NCBI GenBank assembly: GCA_934402395.1
Contig: CAKRTQ010000014.1
Location: forward strand, 1-64,000
Length of the DNA stretch: 64,000 nt
DNA from: an uncultured Eubacteriales bacterium
GTDB taxonomy: Bacteria > Bacillota > Clostridia > Oscillospirales > CAG-272
Direction of reading: 5' to 3'
Part shown: positions 51,983 to 60,144 of the stretch, one piece after another
How positions within the stretch are numbered: the stretch's first letter is position 1
How the letters are laid out: each line of letters begins with the position of its first letter
Translations under genes and position numbers: made by a program
Notes under the pieces: generated by a model
What the model was told of the DNA's origin: nothing
What the model saw: the letters and a program-made list of their open reading frames with translations, nothing else
The model's database searches: none

Positions 51983-53299
51983 ATGAAAAACATATTGAGA
52001 TCCCTCTCCCGCGCATTTCTTTTTGCGCTGCTGCCCGCCTGCCTGCTTTGCTCATGCAGCGGCGGCAACGGAGATAATGCATCTTCCTCCACCCCCGCAG
52101 AAACCACAACGGCACCCGAGCCGCAGCTTCTCACAGTGGTCGATAAAACCGAAGCAAAGCTGACGATAATCCGTCCCGAGTCGGACTCCGGAGTGACGAC
52201 CCGCTTTGCCAAGGCGCTGCGCAGCAAGCTCAACAACTATTTCAAGGCGCAGTTCACGCTGAGCGACGACTGGTACAGCCCCTCTGTTCCGGGCGCAACG
52301 CCCATATCCGAAAGCTACGAGCTGCTTGTGGGCGATGTTGACCGCGATGAGACCCGCGCCGCCCGGGGCGAGCTTACCGCCGATGAATACATGATACGCG
52401 TCACCGACCGCAAGATAGTTATCGTTGGATATGACCGCAATGCTCTCGCCGCCGCTCTTCGCTATTTCTTTGTTGAGATGTGCAAATACTCCGAGCATTC
52501 CGACTCAGAGACCCGCTCGCTCGCCTTCCCCGTCGGGCTTGAGGTCAAAAACAAGGTCGGTTCTGCCGAAAGAGCCACCCTCCTTCGTACCGACCGGGAC
52601 ACAGCCGTGACCGCCAACCTTGACAGCCGCGTTTTCAAGGCATCGGGCGGAGATTACCGCTTTGCGCAGGGAGGCGCCTGCGACGGCGAGTACATCTACC
52701 TCACCTACATCACAAACGACGTCGGCGTTATAAAGAAGGTCCGTATGTCAGACTGGAAGCTCGTCAAGACGAGCGAGCCGTTTGCCACGCACCACGGCAA
52801 CGACATGACCTACGACTCAAAGCGCGGGCTGCTTGTGCTCGTTCATATGGCTGAAAACCGCATTTCCTTCATTTCGCCCGAAACGCTTACCGTCACCGAA
52901 TCGCGCGTGCTCCCGTACAGCTCGTACGCCATCGCCTACAATGCCAAAACCGACAGCTATGTCATTGCATCGGGCGGATGGTTCAAATTCACCGACTCCG
53001 AATTCAATGTGAAACATGAAGCCGCAATAATGGACTTCGGCTTTATCGGTCAGGGACTTGACGCGGACGACGACTTTCTCTACCTGCCGCAGAGCTGGCC
53101 GAGCACGGCAACGGAGCGCACAAATATAATTCAGATATACGACTGGAACGGCAATCACCTGCGCAACGTTACCGTTTACTCGGCAATGGAAAGCGAAACG
53201 GTGTTCCACAACGGAGATGATTTTTATATTTACTTCAACGACTCCAGCTACCGCGAGCCCGAAGTGCATAAAATAAGCTTTTTCAGAGACTTCAAATAA
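51983..53299 (+). CDS. lipoprotein, GH67N-like domain plus beta-propeller-like domain
   Basis: A 438-residue lipoprotein; lipobox LLCSC (C25), then a Thr/Pro/Ser linker. Residues ~55-185 (LTIIRPESDSGVTTRFAKAL, ELLVGDVDRDETRAARGELT, DRKIVIVGYDRNALAAALRY) match the same alpha/beta unit found twice in the metallo-beta-lactamase lipoprotein at 7.2 kb, including an identical VGDVDRDE-like turn. The rest has blade-like strands (YTNDVGVIKKVRMSDWKLVK, NRISFISPETLTVTESRVLP, IIQIYDWNGNHLRNVTVYSA) of a propeller. A carbohydrate-related surface role is likely. AGGTG precedes the ATG. Confidence 0.65.
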   Translation: MKNILRSLSRAFLFALLPACLLCSCSGGNGDNASSSTPAETTTAPEPQLLTVVDKTEAKLTIIRPESDSGVTTRFAKALRSKLNNYFKAQFTLSDDWYSPSVPGATPISESYELLVGDVDRDETRAARGELTADEYMIRVTDRKIVIVGYDRNALAAALRYFFVEMCKYSEHSDSETRSLAFPVGLEVKNKVGSAERATLLRTDRDTAVTANLDSRVFKASGGDYRFAQGGACDGEYIYLTYITNDVGVIKKVRMSDWKLVKTSEPFATHHGNDMTYDSKRGLLVLVHMAENRISFISPETLTVTESRVLPYSSYAIAYNAKTDSYVIASGGWFKFTDSEFNVKHEAAIMDFGFIGQGLDADDDFLYLPQSWPSTATERTNIIQIYDWNGNHLRNVTVYSAMESETVFHNGDDFYIYFNDSSYREPEVHKISFFRDFK

Positions 53300-53350
53300 T
53301 ATATATATTGTGGCTGCCACGCTAAAGCGTGGCAGCCACAATATATATAT
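53299..53350. terminator. bidirectional terminator, class-2 core
   Basis: Perfect 25-bp arms (inner GTGGCTGCCACGCT / AGCGTGGCAGCCAC, outer AT repeat) around AA, between convergent lipoprotein and ABC permease genes. It starts at the last base of the stop codon. Confidence 0.85.
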
Positions 53351-53354
53351 CCGT

Positions 53355-55538
53355 TCATTGCTTGCCGGGGACCGTCCACTTGCGGTACGCCAGCCATACA
53401 GCCGCAAGCGAGAGCGCAAACCATACCGCAGCGCCTATCCGCACTCCGGCGGACGCAATGCTGATATTCGCTTCTGCCATATATGGCAGCACAGTGAGCG
53501 GGAATATCGCTTCGAGCCCCAGTCTGAACGCTGCCGCCGGCATGAGCATCACTGCCGTCAGCGTAACGGCAGACTTTCCAAAATTATCGGCATATGCGCT
53601 TACAAGCAGGCATATGTGCATGGGGATCAGCATCGCCGCCAGTGCCATCAGCGCGAAAAGTATCATTCCACCGTGCACCGTCATTCCCTTCGGCAGCCCC
53701 GCAAAAAGATCCATGTTGCGGCAGGGAGCGTCAAGCACGCCCTTTTCCATCTGTTTTACCGCATACGCATACTGCCGCAGGTACACCAACGCCCACACAG
53801 CCACCGTAATGACGACAGACAGCACGTATTTTTCAAAGAACAGCTTGCGTCTGCCGCCGCCCGTTGACATTATGAGGCGGCGCGTGCCAGATGACTTTTC
53901 TATTGCGAAAACCGATGCAAGGCAGAATGTAAGCACAGCCAGCGCAGCCAGCGCGTTGCGCCGCTGCAGCCAATCGCCATCCGGACCGTACACATTCATA
54001 AACTGGGTCTGATCTATTATCCACGCCTCATACCCGTCAGCCACGGCGCGCTCCGTGAGCTTTTTGATACGCGCCTCAAGCATTGACATTCCCATTATAA
54101 ACTCGCTCTTGTCGCCCTGATATTCTTCAAGATTCTTTTTCGCTTCCTCAACGTACCGGTATGTATTTTCATCTATCTTGCCCGACACCTGAGCGATATA
54201 CTGGCGGTAAACATACTCATCAAACTTGTAGTAGGCATTCGATGTAAATACCAGCTTGCCGGATATCCACACGCCCGCCAGCACGAATATCAACGCGCCG
54301 CCGAGGAACAAAAGCTTGTAGCACTCAAACCCGAAAAGCGTGAGGCGGCGGCGTATCACGTCGAACGCCCTGTTCCACAGCCCTATGAATCCGCCGAGCA
54401 GATCGCGGTTGCCGAACGGATATCTGTGCGCCTGTATCAAAAGGACAGACACCGAGAGCACCGGCACGAGCACGGCGAGCAGGATCAGAAGCAGCGTGCG
54501 CATTCCGACCGGATAGCCGAAAAAGTTGATGTTGACATACTCGCACGTCATCGGGAAGGTAAAAACATACGAAAAAACATTCACGTATTTGAAGGGACTG
54601 AACACCGACTGCGGCTGAATGAATCTGTAAAGCGAGCACTCTGCAGCACCGCCCGCCACGGAAAGCAGCAGCCAGAGTTGCATATGCTCAAGAAAACCGA
54701 GCAGGAACCACAAAAGCGTGCCGATAAACAGTCCCACAGCCGTTTTGACTGCAAAAAACATGCCAAGCCAGCCTGCGATCGACAGCGGCAGGGTGAACTT
54801 TTTCATACTTACGAGCGACTGGACGGGACGCAGCAGACCCTCGATACCGCCGTCGATAATGAATGACACGCCGAGCGGCAAAAAGTAAAGCAGCAAGGTA
54901 AATACCGCCGAAAAACAGACGAGCAGCACAAATCGGGTCACGCCGAGCCGTATACGCCCGCGCGGACATCCGCGCACTACGGCGCAAAGTCCGTTCTTTT
55001 TATCGTCGAAAAACGACATCACCAAAATGATGATCGCAACCGCAAACAGTATATCGGCAATGTCAAAATCGAGCCATCCCTCAATGGCGCGGTCGTTGCC
55101 CATCACGGCAGTGATATCCCCGATGCCGGCAAAATCCTTTGCCGTTTTTTGTATATTGCGGTAGATGAATGTGTTTTTGTTTTTTCCGAACAGAGATGAG
55201 TTGCTCTGCCTCCGGGCCTGCTCGCCTACACCCTTGAGATACGCGGAATAGCCGCCTACGTGCTCCGCCTGCGCTCTTATGAGCCTCTCCTCGGCAGATA
55301 TCCACCCGAATTTTTTCATCATCTCCTGCTCGTGGGCATTTATGTCTTCCACGATTTCGGCGGGGTTCTTTCCTTCATATGAGGAAAGGATCTCGCGGTA
55401 CTCACGCGCATCGGCAAGAAGCGAGCCCCATTTTCCGCCGCACTTGGTGTACAAAAACAAAACCATACACAAAAACGGGATCGCGATGAGTATTATCCTG
55501 CGTCTTCGCGCAGCCAGTATCCTTGACAGCTCACTCAT
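53355..55538 (-). CDS. ABC-2-type exporter membrane protein (double-length)
   Basis: A 727-residue membrane protein with about twelve hydrophobic segments in two halves, each with one N-terminal span followed by a large extracytoplasmic loop (about residues 30-160 and 445-540) and then a cluster of five spans. This duplicated layout is that of ABC-2 permeases in which two half-subunits are fused. It overlaps the preceding ATPase gene by eight bases; ATG 55538 has GGAG nine bases upstream, whereas ATG 55547 abuts it. It works with the ATPase to export an unknown lipid, peptide or polysaccharide. Confidence 0.7.
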   Translation of the reverse strand: MSELSRILAARRRRIILIAIPFLCMVLFLYTKCGGKWGSLLADAREYREILSSYEGKNPAEIVEDINAHEQEMMKKFGWISAEERLIRAQAEHVGGYSAYLKGVGEQARRQSNSSLFGKNKNTFIYRNIQKTAKDFAGIGDITAVMGNDRAIEGWLDFDIADILFAVAIIILVMSFFDDKKNGLCAVVRGCPRGRIRLGVTRFVLLVCFSAVFTLLLYFLPLGVSFIIDGGIEGLLRPVQSLVSMKKFTLPLSIAGWLGMFFAVKTAVGLFIGTLLWFLLGFLEHMQLWLLLSVAGGAAECSLYRFIQPQSVFSPFKYVNVFSYVFTFPMTCEYVNINFFGYPVGMRTLLLILLAVLVPVLSVSVLLIQAHRYPFGNRDLLGGFIGLWNRAFDVIRRRLTLFGFECYKLLFLGGALIFVLAGVWISGKLVFTSNAYYKFDEYVYRQYIAQVSGKIDENTYRYVEEAKKNLEEYQGDKSEFIMGMSMLEARIKKLTERAVADGYEAWIIDQTQFMNVYGPDGDWLQRRNALAALAVLTFCLASVFAIEKSSGTRRLIMSTGGGRRKLFFEKYVLSVVITVAVWALVYLRQYAYAVKQMEKGVLDAPCRNMDLFAGLPKGMTVHGGMILFALMALAAMLIPMHICLLVSAYADNFGKSAVTLTAVMLMPAAAFRLGLEAIFPLTVLPYMAEANISIASAGVRIGAAVWFALSLAAVWLAYRKWTVPGKQ

Positions 55539-56280
55539 GTTTCTCATCTCCAAGGTAGTAGAGGTAAACATCCTCAAGGCTCAGACTGTGGAGGACCGGC
55601 TGCCATGTTTCGGGCAGCGAGTCTATGAGGCAGGACACGCTGCCGGAGCGCACGAGCTTGCCCGAGCGCATGAGCAGGATATCGTCGGCTATCGCCTCGA
55701 TATCGCTGACGATATGCGTAGCAAGCAGAACAATGCGGTCCTTTGAAAGCCGCCATATGTGATCGCGCAGTCTTGCCCTCTCGCGCGGGTCAAGGCCGGC
55801 GGTCGGCTCGTCAAGTATAAGCACCTTCGGGTCGCCGAGCAGCGCCTGCGCAAGCAGAACGCGCTGCCTCATTCCGCCCGAAAACGCGCTGACCTTCTGA
55901 TGTCTTACATCTGTGAGATTTGTCATTTCAAGCACGCGCGATATCTCGCCGCCGATCTCGCGCCCCGGTATCGCCTTGAGACGCGCTATGTATGCAAGGA
56001 AGCTCTCCGCAGTCATACCCTCATATATCCCCTGATGCTGGGGCATATATCCGAGCTTGCGCCGGAATTCCACACCGGACTTGAGGATATCGGTGCCGTC
56101 GAACATGATGCTCCCCCCCGTACGCTTGAGGTTGTCGGTGATGAGGTTCATCATGGTGCTCTTGCCGGCTCCGTTTGCTCCGAGGATGCCGTAAATACCC
56201 TCGTGAAAGTCATAGCAAAAACCGTCAAGCGCAGTTTTTTCACCGTATTTTTTGGTGAGATCGATCAATTTCAGTTCCAT
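55531..56280 (-). CDS. ABC transporter ATP-binding protein
   Basis: A 249-residue ABC ATPase. Walker A GILGANGAGKSTMMN, Q-loop GYMPQHQGIYEGMT, signature SAFSGGMRQRV, Walker B VLILDEPTAGLDP and H-loop LLATHIVSD are all intact. It is an ABC-2-type exporter ATPase, paired with the fused permease. The upstream in-frame extension has no ribosome-binding site, so the ATG at 56280 (preceded by GGGGA) is used. Promoter on the minus strand is TTGACA-17-TATTAT (56448-56420). Confidence 0.92.
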   Translation of the reverse strand: MELKLIDLTKKYGEKTALDGFCYDFHEGIYGILGANGAGKSTMMNLITDNLKRTGGSIMFDGTDILKSGVEFRRKLGYMPQHQGIYEGMTAESFLAYIARLKAIPGREIGGEISRVLEMTNLTDVRHQKVSAFSGGMRQRVLLAQALLGDPKVLILDEPTAGLDPRERARLRDHIWRLSKDRIVLLATHIVSDIEAIADDILLMRSGKLVRSGSVSCLIDSLPETWQPVLHSLSLEDVYLYYLGDEKHE

Positions 56281-56419
56281 TCCCCGCACCGGCCTTCCTT
56301 GCGGAAGGCTTCCTTTCAAAGTAATGCCAATACACATTCGTGTCCGGAAAAGTCCCGAACGATCCGCCCTGAACTCCCGATGAATTACGCTGCATACAAA
56401 TGTATATCCTATTGTAATT

Positions 56420-56448
56420 ATAATACCATATTTTATGAGCGCTGTCAA
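56420..56448 (-). promoter_or_regulatory. promoter of the ABC exporter operon
   Basis: Minus strand TTGACA (56448-56443), 17-bp spacer, TATTAT (56425-56420). Confidence 0.7.
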
Positions 56449-56579
56449 TGCGTTTGACAAAAAACACTGCAAAATATTGCTTTTTTGTGTCGTACATTGC
56501 GCCGGGCTGCATCCGGTTTGAAAGAAAACCTCCCCCTCGCCCATTTCCGCGCACAATTAGACGTTATTCTTGCAAAGTC

Positions 56580-56608
56580 TTGCTTTTTCGGCAGCCGGAT
56601 GCTATAAT
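56580..56608 (+). promoter_or_regulatory. promoter of the three-gene small-protein operon
   Basis: TTGCTT (56580-56585), 17-bp spacer, TATAAT (56603-56608). Confidence 0.6.
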
Positions 56609-56651
56609 ATTAATGAAATTGAGTGCAAATAAATAAAACGAGGAAAAAAAC

Positions 56652-56861
56652 ATGCAGAAATGGATCACGGAGGACTGGAAATTTGAACTGACGGTAACAG
56701 ACGGAAAAGCCTCCCGCTGCCGGCTCGGTTTTGAGACCGGCGACAAATTTGTTTTTTCATACGGGTGTCCGGACGGCATCTGCCCTCGCGTGATGGCGGA
56801 AGTGTTCACATGGTGCGAGGTCATCAGATGCGGCGGCAAGATACGGGAGTGCGGAAGATGA
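56652..56861 (+). CDS. TIGR04076-like small protein
   Basis: A 69-residue protein: WKFELTVTDGKASRCRLGFE, TGDKFVFSYGCPDGICPRVM, FTWCEVIRCGGKI. The spacing of Cys, GD and P-x-G-x-C is that of the small TIGR04076 family, widespread in anaerobes and of unknown biochemical role. GAGGAAA precedes the ATG. Its stop overlaps the ATG of the next gene (ATGA), so the three genes form a tightly coupled operon. Confidence 0.7.
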   Translation: MQKWITEDWKFELTVTDGKASRCRLGFETGDKFVFSYGCPDGICPRVMAEVFTWCEVIRCGGKIRECGR

Positions 56862-57190
56862 ATAAATATTTCAAAATGCTAACTCAATCCTCTGCCGCTT
56901 ACGATAAAGTGCGTGGATATACATTACACCCCGGAGATGAGTTTGAACTTAGACTCACGAGAGCAAATCTGAACGAATTGCTGAGAGTATCGACCGCACT
57001 TAATAGATTTTATGTCGTGAAAGTGTTTCGGGCGGCCATATGGTATGACCCTCGAACTTGGTTCAAGCAATTTATGAGGGTTAGGTATGAACACTACGTA
57101 TACGAAACAGAAGAAAATCTATCCGATTTCCCTCCCACCCCAGAGATTCGTCCAATCTATCCCACAAAAGAGGAAACAGAAGATGAATGA
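56858..57190 (+). CDS. hypothetical protein of the small-protein operon
   Basis: A 110-residue soluble protein, predicted mixed alpha/beta (VRGYTLHPGDEFELRLTRAN, ELLRVSTALNRFYVVKVFRA, WFKQFMRVRYEHYVYETEEN). It overlaps the upstream gene by four bases and the next by eight. I do not recognise a family. The aromatic-rich middle and acidic tail suggest a small binding protein. Confidence 0.7.
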   Translation: MNKYFKMLTQSSAAYDKVRGYTLHPGDEFELRLTRANLNELLRVSTALNRFYVVKVFRAAIWYDPRTWFKQFMRVRYEHYVYETEENLSDFPPTPEIRPIYPTKEETEDE

Positions 57191-57530
57191 ACCATCATAT
57201 ATCCTTCGGAGCCGTATAGAACAACAAGAGAAGTGGCGCGAATGGTGCGGAAAGATCCCTCCGCTGCATTTCGACAGCGATTGGGATGTATATATTATCC
57301 CGCCGTTCGGCGGAGCCCTGACCCGCGTTGTCGTAAAGAAGAACGGCAAACAAGTTTCGGTGTACTTTGACGCTTACAGTCAGCTCGGACATATGTACCA
57401 TGAAAGTAAACCCATACCATACTTTGAGATATATCCATCTCCCGACGGAGAACCCCGGCGGTATCTCCCCGACGAAACGGAGCGCATGACGGAGGATATC
57501 CAAACAGTTCTGAGCACCTCCGAATCATAA
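57183..57530 (+). CDS. hypothetical protein, third gene of the small-protein operon
   Basis: A 115-residue soluble protein. The core DWDVYIIPPFGGALTRVVVK, then QVSVYFDAYSQLGHMYHESK and IPYFEIYPSPDGE, is beta-rich, like immunity or antitoxin-type folds, but no family is recognised. Start at ATG 57183 has AAGAGGAAA upstream and overlaps the previous stop by eight bases. Confidence 0.65.
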   Translation: MNEPSYILRSRIEQQEKWREWCGKIPPLHFDSDWDVYIIPPFGGALTRVVVKKNGKQVSVYFDAYSQLGHMYHESKPIPYFEIYPSPDGEPRRYLPDETERMTEDIQTVLSTSES

Positions 57531-57882
57531 GATTTTTACAAAAAAAGCCCGAAAACTTACGTAGCCGAACTTCAAAAACCAACTATTTCCGAGTAATAGT
57601 TTTCCACCGAATGGAGATAAACAGAACACACTCCGCGATGGGAGACTAATTCCCGTATAGGGACACAGAGAGCGCGCAAACATCGAAAAAATTTTTCGCG
57701 CAAAACACGGTCAAAGCGCACCGAAAACGAAGCTTTTCGAACGCTCCAAAGAGTGTTTTCGTAGAAGATTTCGGAATAAATTCGTAGAAAATTCGTAGAA
57801 GAAATGCGCCGTCGGACCCGCACTCAGAAACGAAAATGAATCCGTTGTGCAAAACCAACAAAAAAGAGGCGTTTTTGATAAG
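57531..57882. other. AT-rich intergenic region without recognised gene
   Basis: Short direct repeats of TTCGTAGAA (three copies near 57756-57803) are seen. Open frames across it lack ribosome-binding sites. No family signal. Confidence 0.4.
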
Positions 57883-57930
57883 AAAAAGCCCTCGGATTTG
57901 TGCATTTTGCACCAAACTCGAGGGCTTTTT
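57883..57930 (-). terminator. hairpin downstream of the tRNA-like sequence
   Basis: AAAAAGCCCTCG...TGCA / TGCA...CGAGGGCTTTTT stem; forms a good terminator for the minus-strand tRNA-like element. Confidence 0.75.
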
Positions 57931-57974
57931 GGTCTGAGTGACACGACTTGAACGTGCGACCTCTACCACCCCAA
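57931..57974 (-). other. tRNA 3'-end-like sequence, putative attachment site
   Basis: On the minus strand this reads as the 3' part of a tRNA: an anticodon-loop-like TTGGGGT, GGTAG, a T-arm GCACG-TTCAAGT-CGTGT and an acceptor 3' strand CACTCAG followed by ACC (A on the next base completes CCA). Upstream the 5' half is missing: the sequence does not fold into D-arm or 5' acceptor. A copy of a tRNA 3' end next to a terminator is typical of the att site left by integration of an island. The intact tRNA would lie beyond the right edge. Confidence 0.45.
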
Positions 57975-58084
57975 CTGACGTGGGTCTGTCCTCTCGTGCG
58001 CTTTGCGTGCTTTCATACCGTTTCCGCTCCAGGGCACTTGCTCTTGGGGCATTTTTTGTCCACTGTTTCCGCATGTTCCGTATT

Positions 58085-58277
58085 TGTCTGTGGTAAAAAC
58101 TGTGGTCAGACCGCCTTTGGCGCGGATTCCGGGCGTGCTTTGTCGGTAGAAAAAGAATAGAGTTTTTTCTGCCGCACTCAAAAATCTGTAAATGGTCAGC
58201 CCTGTGGTCAACTGCTCTTCATTGTATATGCCGCCAGCCTGTTTCAAACCTGTCTGTGACACAAACTGTGGTCAAAT
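58085..58277. repeat. CTGTGGTCA direct repeats beside the att-like site
   Basis: The nonamer CTGTGGTCA occurs at 58100-58108, 58202-58210 and 58266-58274, and a longer imperfect repeat TGTCTGTG...ACTGTGGTCA occurs at 58085-58112 and 58249-58277. Repeated short sites beside an attachment core resemble integrase arm-binding sites. Alternatively they are the remains of a Thr/Val-rich integrase C-terminus read on the minus strand. Confidence 0.4.
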
Positions 58278-58335
58278 CCATAGCCCAAAGAATCAGTTTT
58301 TGCGATGCAGTAGACAAAGAAAAGGGATTTGGAAT

Positions 58336-58581
58336 TCAATTATTTTCGCAACTATCGCCACAAGGCTTTATAACTGACAATTCTTCAAAACAATCCGGTG
58401 AGGTGAGACACCGCCTGAGATAATCATGTCCTCCGTCAACCGAGCAAGCCCCGCATCGGCAGGTGACAAATTCGTGGCGGTCGGTCGATTCAATGATGTC
58501 TCCGCATAGTTTGCAGCGACCGCGGTTATGTATGATTTTGGGCTTGGCGGAATTGTTTTGATAAGGTGTGTGTTTGCACAT
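58336..58581 (-). CDS. small zinc-ribbon-like protein (DUF7695-type)
   Basis: An 81-residue protein: NRGRCKLCGDIIESTDRHEF, VTCRCGACSVDGGHDYLRRC. Two CxxC/CxC pairs form a zinc ribbon, and the closing GGHDYLRR stretch is characteristic of small proteins common on genomic islands. GGAG is ten bases before the ATG. Role unknown. Its position in the island fits mobile-element cargo. Confidence 0.7.
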   Translation of the reverse strand: MCKHTPYQNNSAKPKIIHNRGRCKLCGDIIESTDRHEFVTCRCGACSVDGGHDYLRRCLTSPDCFEELSVIKPCGDSCENN

Positions 58582-58810
58582 GAAAGATATACTCCATGGA
58601 ATAGATTCGTTGAATGGTTATTTGGGATATTATACATCCTGCATACGGTAATGTAAATAATCGGGAGGTTAAGAAGATAACCCGCAGGATGGATTAACGT
58701 AAATAAATATCTGTGTTGCGCTCTATTCCCGCGCTTTGGGCTTTTATAGCTTCATCAGAGCATCAGCACGCAAAAAAATCGATGATCATTGAATTTATTC
58801 TGCTTTATCC
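58582..58810. other. intergenic region before the restriction-modification genes
   Basis: No gene or strong stem seen. It would hold the promoter of the minus-strand zinc-ribbon gene; none is convincing. Confidence 0.3.
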
Positions 58811-58839
58811 TTGCAATTTGTCGTAAAATATTGTATAAT
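58811..58839 (+). promoter_or_regulatory. promoter of the restriction-modification operon
   Basis: TTGCAA (58811-58816), 17-bp spacer, TATAAT (58834-58839). Confidence 0.7.
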
Positions 58840-58877
58840 GGATAAGTACAAATATATATCCATGCATGAGGTGGAAA

Positions 58878-59102
58878 ATGGCTGCAAGCTACAAAAAATT
58901 GTTCAAACTACTGATTGACCGCGAGATGAAGAGCAAGGAGCTCGCCGCAAAGGCGGGAATCAGCCCGGCAACGCTCGCAAAAATGAAAAAAGACGGCGCA
59001 ACCGTATCAAGCGACGTGCTCGTGAAGATCTGTACGGCACTCGGTTGCACGATGGATGATATAATGGAGATAGTACCATCTGAAAATGGTAGTAGAAACT
59101 GA
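58878..59102 (+). CDS. XRE/HTH_26-type regulator, controller-like
   Basis: A 74-residue HTH protein: YKKLFKLLIDREMKSKELAA, KAGISPATLAKMKKDGATVS, SDVLVKICTALGCTMDDIME. This is a compact Cro/C1-type repressor (PF13443-like). GAGGTGG precedes ATG 58878. It is the first gene before a DNA methylase (12 bases apart), the usual place of a controller (C) protein that times methylase and nuclease expression. Confidence 0.85.
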   Translation: MAASYKKLFKLLIDREMKSKELAAKAGISPATLAKMKKDGATVSSDVLVKICTALGCTMDDIMEIVPSENGSRN

Positions 59103-59114
59103 GGAAAAACAGCA

Positions 59115-60119
59115 ATGACTGTACTGAGCTTATTCAGCGGATGCGGCGGGTTGGATCTCGGATTTGAAAAAGCCGGATTCGAGATACCGATCGCAAACGA
59201 ATACGATAAAAAGATATATGAAACATTTAAGGTGAATCATCCAAATACTCATCTGATAGAAGGCGATATTCGCAATATTGCGGAAGATGATTTTCCGGAT
59301 GAAATCGACGGCATTATTGGCGGACCGCCTTGCCAAAGTTGGTCGGAAGCCGGTTCACTTCGAGGGATAGATGACGCGAGAGGTCAGCTGTTCTATGAGT
59401 ATATACGAATTCTGCGAAAAAAGCAGCCGAAGTTCTTCCTTGCCGAGAATGTTAGCGGTATGCTTGCAAACCGCCATTCGGAAGCCGTGAAAAATATTCT
59501 TGCAATGTTTGAAGATTGCGGTTATGATGTTACACTGACATTGGTAAATGCAAAAAATTACGGTGTGGCACAAGAGAGAAAGCGTGTTTTCTACATTGGG
59601 TTCAGGAAAGACTTGCATATAAATTTCAGATTTCCAGAGGGATCGACGGTCGATAATGAAAAAAAGCTTACCTTGCGCGATATTATATGGGACTTGCAGG
59701 ATACGGCAGTCCCGACATCCCCACATAACAAACACAATCCTGATGCGATCAATAATAATGAATATTTTACAGGTGCATTCTCGCCAATATTTATGAGTCG
59801 AAATCGCGTTAAGTCATGGGATGAGCAAGCGTTTACTGTTCAAGCATCCGGACGGCAGTGTCAGCTTCATCCGCAAGCACCCAAAATGATTAAGGTCGGA
59901 AAAAACGATTGTCGATTTGTTGAAGGAAAGGAATCCTTATATCGGCGCATGACAATTCGTGAGGTTGCCCGGGTGCAGGGATTTCCTGATGATTTTCAAT
60001 TTATCTATCAGGATGCCGATGATGCTTATAAAATGATTGGAAATGCAGTCCCCGTTAATTTGGCATACGAAATTGCGATTGCAATTAAGAATACTTTGGA
60101 AACAATTATTTTTCGATAA
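59115..60119 (+). CDS. DNA (cytosine-5) methyltransferase, HaeIII type
   Basis: A 334-residue C5-methylase that protects host DNA. Motif [18 protein letters not shown], motif [21 protein letters not shown] with nucleophile C73, motif [11 protein letters not shown], motif [18 protein letters not shown], and motifs [18 protein letters not shown]. The target-recognition region ([39 protein letters not shown]) closely matches M.HaeIII, so GGCC is the predicted site. The next gene is a HaeIII-like nuclease, 25 bases on, which supports the specificity. Much AT-richer than the host genes. Confidence 0.95.
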   Translation: MTVLSLFSGCGGLDLGFEKAGFEIPIANEYDKKIYETFKVNHPNTHLIEGDIRNIAEDDFPDEIDGIIGGPPCQSWSEAGSLRGIDDARGQLFYEYIRILRKKQPKFFLAENVSGMLANRHSEAVKNILAMFEDCGYDVTLTLVNAKNYGVAQERKRVFYIGFRKDLHINFRFPEGSTVDNEKKLTLRDIIWDLQDTAVPTSPHNKHNPDAINNNEYFTGAFSPIFMSRNRVKSWDEQAFTVQASGRQCQLHPQAPKMIKVGKNDCRFVEGKESLYRRMTIREVARVQGFPDDFQFIYQDADDAYKMIGNAVPVNLAYEIAIAIKNTLETIIFR

Positions 60120-60144
60120 TCACTAAAGAAGGAGAATGGGATAC

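Noticed and set aside
57646..58074. A 142-codon minus-strand frame across the att-like region
   Set aside because: It runs through the tRNA-like sequence and its terminator hairpin, with low-complexity Phe/Ser-rich content and no ribosome-binding site.
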